Source: Adineta steineri (Eukaryota > Rotifera > Eurotatoria > Adinetida > Adinetidae). From it: 64,000 nt of DNA. The stretch spans positions 248,001-312,000 of the forward strand of contig CAJNOI010000071.1 in assembly GCA_905250115.1 (NCBI GenBank), read 5' to 3'. Both the position numbers and the translations under genes were made by a program. Below the pieces are notes generated by a model. That model worked only from the letters and a program-made list of their open reading frames with translations, was not told the origin of the DNA and ran no database searches. Shown in pieces: positions 26,401 through 37,800 of this stretch. Every line of letters begins with the position of its first letter. The first letter of the stretch is position 1.

Positions 26401-27549
26401 AATAATGAATGAATTATTATAAACATACTCGACGTTAGTTAAACATAGAACAATAGATATATAAATTTACGGTCTATTCGCCAATAGGACATTCGCCATT
26501 GGCGAAAGTTCAGGCGCGATTTGGTGTAGATCCAGTGAATTTTCGCCAACTGTAATAATACAAGATTATTGTAAAATACACGTGACAGATTAACCTAATA
26601 TTATCAGAATAAACATATTATAGTCGAAACCCCTTGATTTAGTTACCAGGAGCTATTCTTATACATATATATCCACATATTGACACTGGCGAGTTTCCTG
26701 TAAGTATGTTAGCGAAATTCGCGAATCCTGAATCTACGTTAGGAGAAAAAGAAACGATATTTCGAACTTATGTATATACTTAAGAGCTTCACTGCTTATT
26801 CTTTTGAATTCTAATGCTAACTCAATTATTTCTTTTCAATTTATTCAGTCAGAAGGATTTCATCAAACTAATAATAATAAATATGTCTTGAGATTCGAAT
26901 TAATCATTTAGAAATATAATAGATGTTTCAATGTCTATATTTTTTTGCCTTAATGACTTGAGATTTATATAATTTTAATTATTGTTAATATCGAACCGAA
27001 AATTTCCTATTAGATGTAGATTGAACACATAAAAATTGGATTTTATTGTATATTTTTAGCTACATCATCAATGTATAATCGTTCGATGATGCCAAAAACA
27101 TTGAATAATGCATATTCTCCAACATATACAACTGTAAATATGTCAGTACAACAACCATCTTCTTCAATATCACAGAGTGGTATAACAAAATCTGATTCAC
27201 CTTATCGAAGTTTGGCACCATATGGTGTTCTTTCAAAGTATAAAATTCATAAATCTTTCTTTGCTTATATTTTATCATATTTCTTTCGTTTTAGAATTCA
27301 TACACAAATGTTTGAATCATCAAATTCAAATTATTTATCCGGTTCATTAGCACCGCTACAAAGTGTACCAAGTGCTGCTCAATTAGATATGAATGTTTCA
27401 TGTTTATTTATGCATGAAGTAAAACAATTTCTTTGTCTATTATTTTAATAAATCTATCTATTTTCTAGTTACGATATAAATATAAACATGGTGAATATGA
27501 AGAACTTGAACATATCGATGAAGATCATGATGATAATGTAAAATGTTAA
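23492..27549 (+). CDS. ATG9: Autophagy-related protein 9, lipid scramblase
   Basis: Multi-pass membrane protein on ATG9 vesicles that scrambles phospholipids and seeds the growing autophagosome. About fourteen exons join in frame from the ATG at 23492. Recognisable family blocks are DDFFVRIYQYHQKHGFFCIV, LPNMTWHEVQQRLL, LILFWGPYSPF split by an intron, QREALARQLSRFILLYG, REPGVLGSRRWSNYGRLYLR, HFNELDHSLNQRL, VLNVEHMLTLMTGLGVV, and FLEELLSPFITPIILCFQLR with VGDVCSFAQLDIGKHGN. Hydrophobic segments lie in the expected places. After the core comes a Ser/Thr-rich low-complexity tail ending HGEYEELEHIDEDHDDNVKC. Introns are short except two: about 415 bp (24522-24937) and 672 bp (26388-27059). The gene ends convergent to the CABIT-like gene, about 270 bp away. 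Confidence 0.93.
26520..26750. repeat. Imperfect inverted repeat in ATG9 intron
   Basis: Inside the unusually long intron, GTAGATCCAGTGAATTTTCG with following CCAAC pairs imperfectly with the reverse complement of the segment at about 26711-26745 (GTTAGCGAAATTCGCGAATC on the plus strand). Just outside it lies a perfect short palindrome, TTCGCCATTGGCGAA, near 26491. It is a candidate degraded foldback element. No target duplication found. Confidence 0.35.
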
Positions 27550-27734
27550 ATAAATTACAATTCTTTTCATTCTATGTGATAGTCTTTCTATTTAAGTTTG
27601 TATATTTTATTGTAAATAGAATTTAAAAACAAAAACTATATTTTATTATACTATCTTCTTTTAATATTGTATATATAGTTTCATATTGATCTACTTTTAT
27701 TATAAGAAACATATTGTATGTAGGTGTGTGTGTT

Positions 27735-27768
27735 TTTTATTATTATTATTATTATTATATATATTTTT
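27735..27768. repeat. TTA/AT microsatellite
   Basis: A run of about eight ATT units passing into TA repeats in the short spacer between the convergent ATG9 and CABIT-like genes. Confidence 0.7.
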
Positions 27769-27821
27769 TTTCTTTGAAAATAAAGTCCAGTTCGTAAATT
27801 TAATTTTTGTTAAACTTTAAG

Positions 27822-29670
27822 TCATTTTGATGATTCCTGTTGAGCTGTTTTACTTGATTTTCTATTTATGAAAAGAAAAGAAAAATAGAGAAAACAAAAT
27901 CTTTTTTTTTCTTACTTTGCTTTTGTAGGAGGAAGAAATTCAGTATAGAGTATTTCCGGAATAGCTTTTATTGTTTTTTCAAATGATTCACTAAGAATAA
28001 AAATAAGGAAAAGAATATATATTTCGTATAAGAAATAATTTACGGTGGTAATAGCATTGGTGGTGGTAATTGTTGAACAACAAGTGATGGTTGTTTATTT
28101 ACTTGATTTGCTTGTGGTTCACGTTTAGTACTTGATGATCTTTTTAATGATGATTTTGATTTATTATTATCTTTTGTTAACGTATTTTCTTCCGCCTTTT
28201 TATTTAAAGCATCCATATTTTCATAATCAATAACTTCATTATACGGATTACCTAAATATATAGTTATATATCGTATCAAATATATTGAAAATAAATATTT
28301 TACTTGGATCAGCACTAGTATGAACAGTAAATCGTTTTGGTTGCATTTCTGGAACAGGAACATCTTCTTTAACAGTTTCTTTAATAACTTTACAAGCTTC
28401 TTCAATTGTCAAATAAGTTTGATCAATTGGTTTTTTACTATTAGTCCACATTTTCATACTTATTTCATAAGCTTTTTCAATACATTCAATCTAAGACATT
28501 ATAAATAAATTATTTTTAACATCTAAACAAAAATACACATACCTCTTCTTCAGTACCAACTTGAATTTTTCCTCGATATATTTCAGCTACACTATCAAAA
28601 ATACTATTCAATTTACTTCGTATATCTTCATAACATTGATATCCTTTTTCATCAAATTTTTCATCAGCATCTTGATCTTGTTGTGGTAAACCATATGTTA
28701 AACATCTAAATAATTAGAAAATAAAAACAGAAAAAACAGCACTAATCGATTTTAAATACTTAGCACAACGAATAGTGAATTGTGTTAATGGTGATATTTC
28801 AACTAATGAAGGTTGATCCTTATCAATAATATAAGCTAATACTGTTTTAGCAACACAAAATTTTTCTAATTTTATTTGCGCTTTAAAATTAAGTAGATCA
28901 GTTGGTAAATGTGTTTGAATTTCAATATCAATTGGAAATTCATAACGCATAAGAATTTCTGGAAATGTGAATGTACCATTATGATTTTGATATTGTGTAT
29001 GTAATTCATGATCTTTAATTAATGTTGCAAAACGAAGTGGTACACCAGGTGGAATTATAAATTCATCATTAGTATTCGGATCTTCAAGTATAAATGCTTC
29101 TTTTGGTTCACTAATTAATACTTCATCTTTACTATTTTTAATACGTGATTGATATTTTTCACGACGTATAACATTAAAATAAGCATTTTTACATAGAACA
29201 ATTTTTTTCCATTCATCCTTTGTTGTTTTCATATGTCCTGGTGTATGACAAAGAACTTTAATTAAACGTGGTAATTCAAAACGATATAATTCAAATGCAC
29301 CTTGAAAAACCCACCAACGTTTTTTTAATGTTGGATTTTTTGATAATATACGACATTCACCTTGAAACCAATCTGGTATAAGATATTTTTCTTGTGAAAT
29401 TTTTGGTTTATTTGTTAACGATGACGCAATAATTAAATATCGATCATAGATTGTTTGTAAATATAACCATTGATCTTTTGTAAACTCTGTATTCCATGAT
29501 TGTTCAACACGTATTATTTGTGGTAATTGATAATAATCAATAAAATTATGAAAATAATATTCACCTTTTTCCCATTTGATTTTTTTTAAGTCTTTAATTA
29601 AACTTTCAAGTTTATCCTTATTATCCGAAGATAATGAAATAGGAATCAATGATGATGATGATGATGACAT
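27822..29670 (-). CDS. CABIT-domain-like (THEMIS/GAREM-type) protein
   Basis: The first exon runs from the ATG at 29670 to about 28760 and encodes a roughly 300-residue globular region. Four or more further exons lead to the stop at 27822-27824. The globular part contains two repeats of a pattern I associate with CABIT domains: LPQIIRVEQSW...IPDWFQGECRIL and FELPRLIKVL...IIPPGVPLRFATL. CABIT proteins such as THEMIS and GAREM are cytoplasmic signalling adaptors downstream of tyrosine kinases. The downstream part is helical and charged, then Ser/Lys/Gln-rich with a proline patch (LPPPMLLPP) that could bind SH3 domains. No catalytic motif is seen. The domain call is by pattern and less certain than the gene itself. 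The ATG is followed by a Ser run (MSSSSSSL). Confidence 0.6.
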
Positions 29671-30404
29671 TTGATATCAAGGAGAGATAATCTTATATGA
29701 ATGAGTGTTGTATGAATATAAAACAATATACAGCAATCACGCTTGATTTAATAACAAGGTAAATATTTAACCTTATACGTTTTATGATGTATTGTCTCGA
29801 CTTTTATTTTATCAACAAACTATGAAGAAAAAATATTATTTAGATAATAATAACTTGACTAATTGTTGTAATCTGTATATTTCGATAAGAAAAAAAATGT
29901 GTATTCAACAAATCCTACTTATTTGAATAGAAAGTGGAGTTATGAAAATTTTGTTCATTGAAATATTCTTTTACCTTTTCACATGATTAATCAAATAGTT
30001 ATATAAAATGAGTTTGTATATGTATATATATATTTGCATATATTTATATAGTTGAGTGCCTTATGGCTCTAATAATAAATTCAAGAATGATGAATTGTTG
30101 ACATTCAAGATCAAAAAGACTATACTGGAAGTTCTTCTAGAATGAAAAAAAAATCCGTATACTGTGAATTAAATATTATAGTAATGTGAAGAGATGAATC
30201 TCTACCAATAAATAATTATATAAAATATACTTAATATCATATAAACTGTAGTTAAGTACCGAATATCCGATTCAAGGTTTTCTTTCATATGTACTGTATT
30301 CTCTTTGTCAAATATTCAATATAGTGCAATGAACGATAACTTTTTTGTTTTATTCGATGTTACCTATTGTATATTGGATTAGTGATAAACAGTAGAAAGG
30401 ATGC
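29671..30404. other. Gene-free spacer
   Basis: AT-rich DNA upstream of the CABIT-like gene. No coding segment is seen. Confidence 0.45.
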
Positions 30405-30902
30405 GCCAGAAGTTTTAAAACTTATTGTTCTGGAACATAATAAAAGCAAACTTTTAGAGGTTAGGGTACATATGTAGTACTACATGACTACAAAGTTTGA
30501 TGTCTATCTCTTTTACTATAAATGAATCGATGAAAAAACATTATTATACACTATTTTCTCGATTTTATTATCATCTTGATTATTACTTGTTGATACAATA
30601 AATTATCACGTACAAAAATGAGTATGCGAGGGTAAAAAAAACAATTTTCTTTTCTCTTATATTCGTTAATAAAAAGAAACCTTGGAAATAGTAATTGTTT
30701 TCTCATTATCACATTCCCTCATATGAATTTATGTTGTTGGAAAATCGAAAAAATAGTGTATGATAATGTTCTTTCATGTACTCATTTATAGTAAAAGAGA
30801 TAGACATCAAACTTTGTAGTTATGTAGTACTACATATGTACACTAACCTCTGAAAGTTTGCTTTTATTATGTGCGAGAACAATAAGTTTTAAAACTTCTG
30901 GA
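30405..30902. mobile_element. Long-TIR non-autonomous DNA element (second type)
   Basis: The left arm, about 30405-30570, and right arm, about 30740-30902, are inverted copies over roughly 165 bp. Shared blocks include CCAGAAGTTTTAAAACTTAT, TAATAAAAGCAAACTTT, ATGTAGTACTACAT and CAAAGTTTGATGTCTATCTC, followed by CACTATTTT.TCGATTTT. The central spacer is only about 170 bp, so the unit could fold into a long hairpin. There is no ORF. No clear target duplication was seen. Its arms differ from those of the 12.6 kb element. Confidence 0.8.
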
Positions 30903-31897
30903 GTACCCTTTATGTATAAATTGATTATTTTTCAATATATAAACGAAGCAGATCGATAATAAAGAGATTAAAACTGTATTCATTTTAAAAAACGTAATAT
31001 CCTTTTATTATATACAAGACATTGTACACACATTACATTGATAAATGGCTGGTTCGCAATCAATATTTCAATGATCGAAACTCTTATTTTATATTGTTTA
31101 ATAATATGATTAAATTGTCTTATGAAAACATATAGTAAGGGTAAAACGAGAAACCAAAACTAGAACAATAATTGTCTTCTTGAGAAATATCTACTGATGG
31201 GCCAACCCGTCTGTTTTAAAAACGTAAAATTGCGAAATCTCACGAAAAAGCTTCCGAAGTTATGAGAAGTTTACGAAAGTGTATCACTAACGCGATCGTT
31301 CAGTTTCGTTAACTTCGCATTTTCCTTCATAAGATTTCCTTCCTGACGAGGCTCTTTCGGCCCAACACTAGAAAATCCCTTATTAATATGTGAAAAGAAA
31401 CTCGTTGTAAATAGGACTGTTGAAATAATTTAATGTTTTGTATTATAATCAAGTAAATATTCATAGATTTCTTATTTGATCCTTTTTCAATACAAAGATA
31501 TTGTGAAACGTCTTATTTGTATTTCTCTAGATTTTTTTAAATATTTCATTGTATATAAATAATAAATTTTGATTGATATCTTCTGTATTCATTCGAATCG
31601 TAATTAATTCTAAAGTATCAGTTCACACAAATACACACGTATACAAATCTGGATTTTGTCTATATATATATATGGGTATATATATATTTCATAGAAAAAA
31701 AATTGTAGTAATAAAAAAAAGGAACAGAAAAAGAGATAGTGAACAAATGAGAATAAGATAGAATATTAAATTCCATCGACAATGACAGTTAGAAAATGAG
31801 TAAATATAGAAATATACCAATCGATATTGGCAGTGGTGTATTTTCTTTATTACAGAAAATATATCAAATGAAAAAAAAGAAGAGCTTTTTGATTTGT
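30903..31897. other. Gene-free spacer downstream of CUL3
   Basis: AT-rich DNA with a locally GC-richer patch at about 31198-31372 that starts TGGGCC and ends GGCCCA. No coding segment is seen. Confidence 0.4.
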
Positions 31898-34800
31898 TCA
31901 TGCCACATAACTATACATTTTCCTGTTGAATAAAGAAAAAACAACAACAATAATAATTGAAAATTAAAAAAATCATTTCAATTACCTATCATCTGTTGAT
32001 CGTGATAAATAATCTCGTTCAATTAAACTTTCAATTCGTTTTTTAATAAAAACAGGACTAGGCATAAACCTTATTTTAAGTTGATGTGTAACCTAAATTA
32101 AACAAAAACATTTTTATAATAAGAATTAATTTGATAGGAATTAAATACTTCAGCAATTAATTGTGTATGTGCCATTTGTTTTCTTGTTTTCATAATACGT
32201 ACAATAGCTGCATCAATAACATGTTTTCTATCATCATCAACTTTATTTCGAGTTTCTTGTCGTTCAGGATCACTTTCAATTTTAGCTGTTATTGGATTGA
32301 TTTTTACACGAAATAATTTCGATGTAAATGAATCATTAACAATAAATTTATCGGTTGGTTGAATTTCTTTTGTTTTAGGTTCTTTAAGAAATATACGTTG
32401 ATTTGGTTTACCCATTGATAATGGTAATAATGCACGTTGCAAATCTTTTTCAATTATATCAGTTTCTTGATGAATTTCCTTTACAAAAACAAAAACAAAA
32501 ATATTTATATTATTATATTCAGATTAGGGATGTACCGAGCCCAAGCCCTGATCGAGCCCGAGTGTCAGGGTGGGCGTAGGCGTGAGTGGGCGTGGTGAGT
32601 GCGGGTACTATCCATTTCACCCACACTCTCACCCACACCCGTCCTGATCGAGCCCGAGAGGCTCGAGCTTGGTGCATCCCTAATTCAGATATATGAAATA
32701 TATTACTTCAAATGACCAAGATTCTTTTGTATTAAATAACATTAATATCACCATTTGATAAGTCGATACTTGTAAAGTATGTTTACGTTCTTTCATTGTT
32801 GTTGTTGTTGGTCTTGATTCTCCATCACCACCCTCATCTTCTTTTGGTTTACCATAAAAAATAGCTGTTAAATCTGCTGAACCTAAACTTGGTTGTAATG
32901 TTAATTGTCTTCCACTATGTTTATTTAAATAAAATCGATGAAAACATTGATAAGCTTCTCGAACCATAGCTGGTAAATTACATTGATTATTTGTTGTTTG
33001 TGTTGGCCAGAAACCAGTTGTCAAGACTCGTACAGTTAAATCGATACCATTTAGATTAATCTATTAAATAAAAAATGATTATTTTATTAAAAAGTAATCG
33101 AGAATTTTTTCATTTACTCGTTTTTGTGTAACATATAAACGAAAATCTTCTGCTGTTGTATTTGATACAGATATATCTTTAAACATTCCTTCTAATTTAC
33201 ATGTAAATTGACAACCACATTCAGTTTTTAATCTTGATATCATATTTTTTTCTGCATCATCTGATGCTGATTTATTCAATAGTAAACGTTTAGCTAAATG
33301 TTGTTTATAATAACGTTCAAATACATCTTTTTCTTCTAAATAACGAAATAACATCATAGCTTTATCAAGTACAATTTCAACTTCTAGATCACCAAGCTAA
33401 ATAAAATATATATATGTATATAAATTTTATTTTGTTTCTAATGATTTGTTCTTACATCTTTTGCACCTTTTTTCAATTTGTCATCGATAAATAATGATAA
33501 GTATTCTGGACTACGCTGATTTAAATTAATGAAAAATTCAAAATCAGAATTAATACGTTTTTTGAATATCTAAATATATAATAGATAGATTTCTTTCTAA
33601 TTTTTACCAAATAATTAAAAATTAATAATCAAACCTTATCATCATTAAAAGCATTTTTGAGGAAATAATCAAATGTATCTTTTAAATCCAATAAACTCTA
33701 AAGAAAATTATATATATTTAAATTAAATAATCCAAAAGTGGACAATTGCGAGGATACACAACTCCGATTTGATAAGTCGAGTTTATCTCGGTACAGCTCT
33801 GAACACATACAGATTTTTCTAGATACATTTATGTTCGATATCAATGAGTAACAACATAATTATCGAACCAAATTCTTGCATAAAACTTTGAAACCTTTGT
33901 TTTAGCAAATAACCTATATTAAATCATGTCTTCGTTTTCAAGGACATATTTGCTTATGAATAAAAAAAAGTTTAGAATACTTTTCATTCTTAGCCGGAGA
34001 TAATTAAAATCAGATTTCCGAAAGTAAGAAAGGCTATCTTTTCCAAATCATTTTACAGTTGACTTATACTCATCCGAACTTCTTTAATAATGATGCGTTA
34101 AAAAGGAAAACAAAGAAATTTTGTGTTTTAGTTTTTCTGTATGATTAGATACATCTCATATTTGTATTATTCGCTATTAACCCTTTCGCTTCCGGCGACA
34201 CATATATATATGCAAATGTTTTAACCGATGAGAAAAGTTTTTATCGTTGTTAAGTGATAAAATATGGGCCTTGTATAACACATTAATAAAAATCAAACGA
34301 ATTGAAACTCTTTTAAGCGGTTAAAACATACACTCGGACATATTTCCACGTCGCAGAAAATCATAGGGTTAATAGACATATCTAATATCGTAACAATTAT
34401 AATCTATTGTTATGCCATCGAACATGTCAGCATCAATGGTCATTTTGTTTTGATGAGCTCTGTGCATTTGTTGATTGCACAAATTAGATCTATAGGACGG
34501 AAGAGGAGCGATTCAAACTGTCCTATATAAATGAAGACTTGCAAAATTTATTAACTCATCTCTAAACATAACTTTATAATGAATTAGTTTAGTAAACTCA
34601 AATTTGAGATATTTCACTCACTTTCCGCAGAAGTTTTGAGAAGATCATAACTCAACGTATCAGAGATTTTTATACAGAACTATAATCGATTTTAAAAACT
34701 CTCTCTCTAATTTCTCTTAGGAATATTATGATTACCGAAGACTTCCGAAATGTAACGACAAATCTTAATACTCTCTATCCTATATTTAGCATTTTACTTT

Positions 34801-37800
34801 ACAAAAACTATTTATTACTTGAACGTAAGTGATTGCATTTTTTCCTTCATCTGTATTTTCAGTAACGAGTGCACGTCCTTGTTCACGTAGATAACTACTC
34901 ATACAATCAGCTATTGTTAAATGTCCATTTGGTACACGTTCAAATAATTTATACATTGTAGCAAGATCATCACATTTATTAAATTTGAGCATATGATAGA
35001 CACCTGAATTTTCCATTTCAACTATTGTTTTTATATGTTTTGTAATTAATTCATCTAAATTAAATGAAAAAATGATGCGTCGTTATTCTTTTTTTCTTTC
35101 TATCAAACCTTCTAATACTTGAACAATTCGTTCTTCGGTTGATTTATCAAGATAATGAACAGCTCGTTCAGCTTCTTCACCAATACGTGCTGCTACTTTA
35201 CGTATATACACAGATGCACTATTTTCAGCTAATAATTTTTGACTTTCAAGCTAAACAAAAATATTAATTTCATTGATGATAAATATTTTTTTTTTCAAGT
35301 TTCATCCTACGCGATAAAATTCAGCCGATTGTTGTAAAAATGGTATTTCAAAATCTTCAGCATAAACTGAACGATTATCAATACCTAGACTCATTAACAT
35401 CTGACATGCATTTTTCACTGCACTCCTAAAAGAAAGAAATGACAAATACATATATATATACAATTTAATTGATTTTCTTATTGATCTTTTTTAATTACAA
35501 TTCTTATGTTTTAGAATGCATAAAACTCAATAGTTTTACTTGAGGGCATTTCTTTTCGCAATCAAACTCGACCATCAACTCATATTGTTCACTTGTTGGT
35601 TTTCTTTTCTTGTCTCATTCTATTAACTATCATTCCGCTAACAGACAACATCGATTGAAAAAAAAAGGGAAAAAAGAAGAAAAAAAAGACGTTTCTATTT
35701 CTCCGTTTGTCTTTTTTCTTTTCTCTTTGTTCCGTCTCGAACAAACGATCGGAAAAAAAATAAGCTTGTTAACAAGCAGCAGAGTCGCTCAACATATAAA
35801 TCTTATTTCTATAAGGAACAAATACACACACACACATACAGAAAAGGAAGAATGGTCGTTTTTCTTCATTATTTTCTCACACTTATTTTTACATTAAAAT
35901 CAATTAATGGTCAATATTGTTATGCTAATGAATGTTCGATACATTCAACATTAACTGGTGATGTACAAAATTGGGCTTTATTAATTCAAAATTATATACT
36001 TAAATTAGCATCCGATAGTATGCATCGAGAAAAAACTCAAGAATATTTTGATTTAGCTGAATATAAAGAAGAAACAAAATATGGTGATAAATTATTAGAT
36101 GAAATGAAATCAATACTTGATAAATATTTTGAAAATAAACAACGTGCAGCGAATCGTATTGCTGAACATGCAAGACAAGCTCATGATACATTATATCGTA
36201 AACGTGAAGAAATCTATTTAAAATCTTCAATAACCAATTCAAGTAGTCATACATCTTGGCGTAGATCAAATGGTTCACTTGGTTATACACATCATAAACA
36301 ATTATTACATTTAGATAATAATACATATAAAGATGCTGATATACCATTACGTTTACCACAAAATATGACATTTCATCCACATTTTAAACGTAATGTTAGT
36401 CTTCGACATAGTGTGGTTAAAATAAGTGATGAAATACCACGAAATAATGTTGAATCAATTTGGACTGTTGAATGGACACATGATCTTGAATCGACATTTG
36501 TACAAAATAGAGAATTAGATCCTGATATACGTTGGCAATATTTTGGTTCAAAAGTTGGTCTTATACGTTTATATCCAGGTCGTGAATGGGATCAAAATTT
36601 TGCTGGTTTTTATAATGATTATGATCCACGTGTACGTCCATGGTATATTGGTACAACAAGTGGTCCGAAAGATGTTATTATTATTCTTGATTGTAGTGAA
36701 TCAATGAAATCTCATGGAAAATTTGCTATAGGTACATCAATTGCATCAGTTATTATTAATACATTAACACGACAAGATTATGTTAATATTGTATGTGCAC
36801 ATGAATCACATTGGGATGATATTGGTAAATGGCATATTTATAAAACAAATGTATTAAGTTGTCAACAAGATAAAATGGTTAAAGCAACATTAGCATTTAA
36901 ACGTGATTTAAAAGAAAAATTAGCTAAACTTAAACCTGGTGGTACATCAGAATTTGAAACGGCATTTGATACAGCATTTGATTTATTTCAACGTAAACCT
37001 AAAACAGGTTGTCAATCGATATTAATTTTTATTACAGATGGACAAGATACCGATGGTGAAAAAGTACGATGTGGTGCTGGACAATATACACGTAGTGGTT
37101 ATGTACCAGGACCCATTTGCAAATATAATTGGACACGATATTGGAATATGGTTAAACAAAGACAACAATTTCATCCACGAGCAAGAATATTTAGTTATCT
37201 TGTTAAAGATAATGGACAAATATTTCCAGGAAAATTAGGTAATACATTTTTTTAATGTCTTCGTATTTTTATCTTCTACTTTTTCATGTTTAATAGCCTG
37301 TGAAAACGATGGTCATTTTGCTATATTAAATGATGGTGAAAATTTAATAAATAAAATGTTTAATTATTTTGATTATCTTTCGAAAGCTTCATTAAGTATA
37401 AATGGTAGTTGGACATCTCAATATATTGATCAATGGGGTTTGGGAGTTATGTTAACGTATGCAATACCAGTTACGTCAAATATTGATGGTCGTTTATTAG
37501 GTGTAGCTGGTGTTGATGTAACATTAGATGATATCGAACATGTTATATCAAGTAAAAGTTGGGGTAGTGTTTATGGTTTTCTAATAAATCGTCATGATGG
37601 TGATGCTATTATACATCCTGGTCTTAAATCTACAACAATTCCAATTGAAGATCCAATTTCTACACATATAACACAATTAGAAATGACTAATAATCAACCA
37701 CAAGAATTTCAAACAATTATTTTACCAGCTATGTTAAGTGGAGAGAAAGGTTCAAAACGATTATCAAATGCTTATCGAGCAACAATACGACGAGAATTTG

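Noticed and set aside
31198-31372. GC-richer patch starting TGGGCC and ending GGCCCA
   Set aside because: Beyond the six terminal bases and a short GCGAA block the ends do not align well, and I found no target duplication.
36000-36380. 126-codon minus-strand frame inside the alpha2delta-like exon
   Set aside because: Opposite-strand shadow of a well-supported conserved coding exon.
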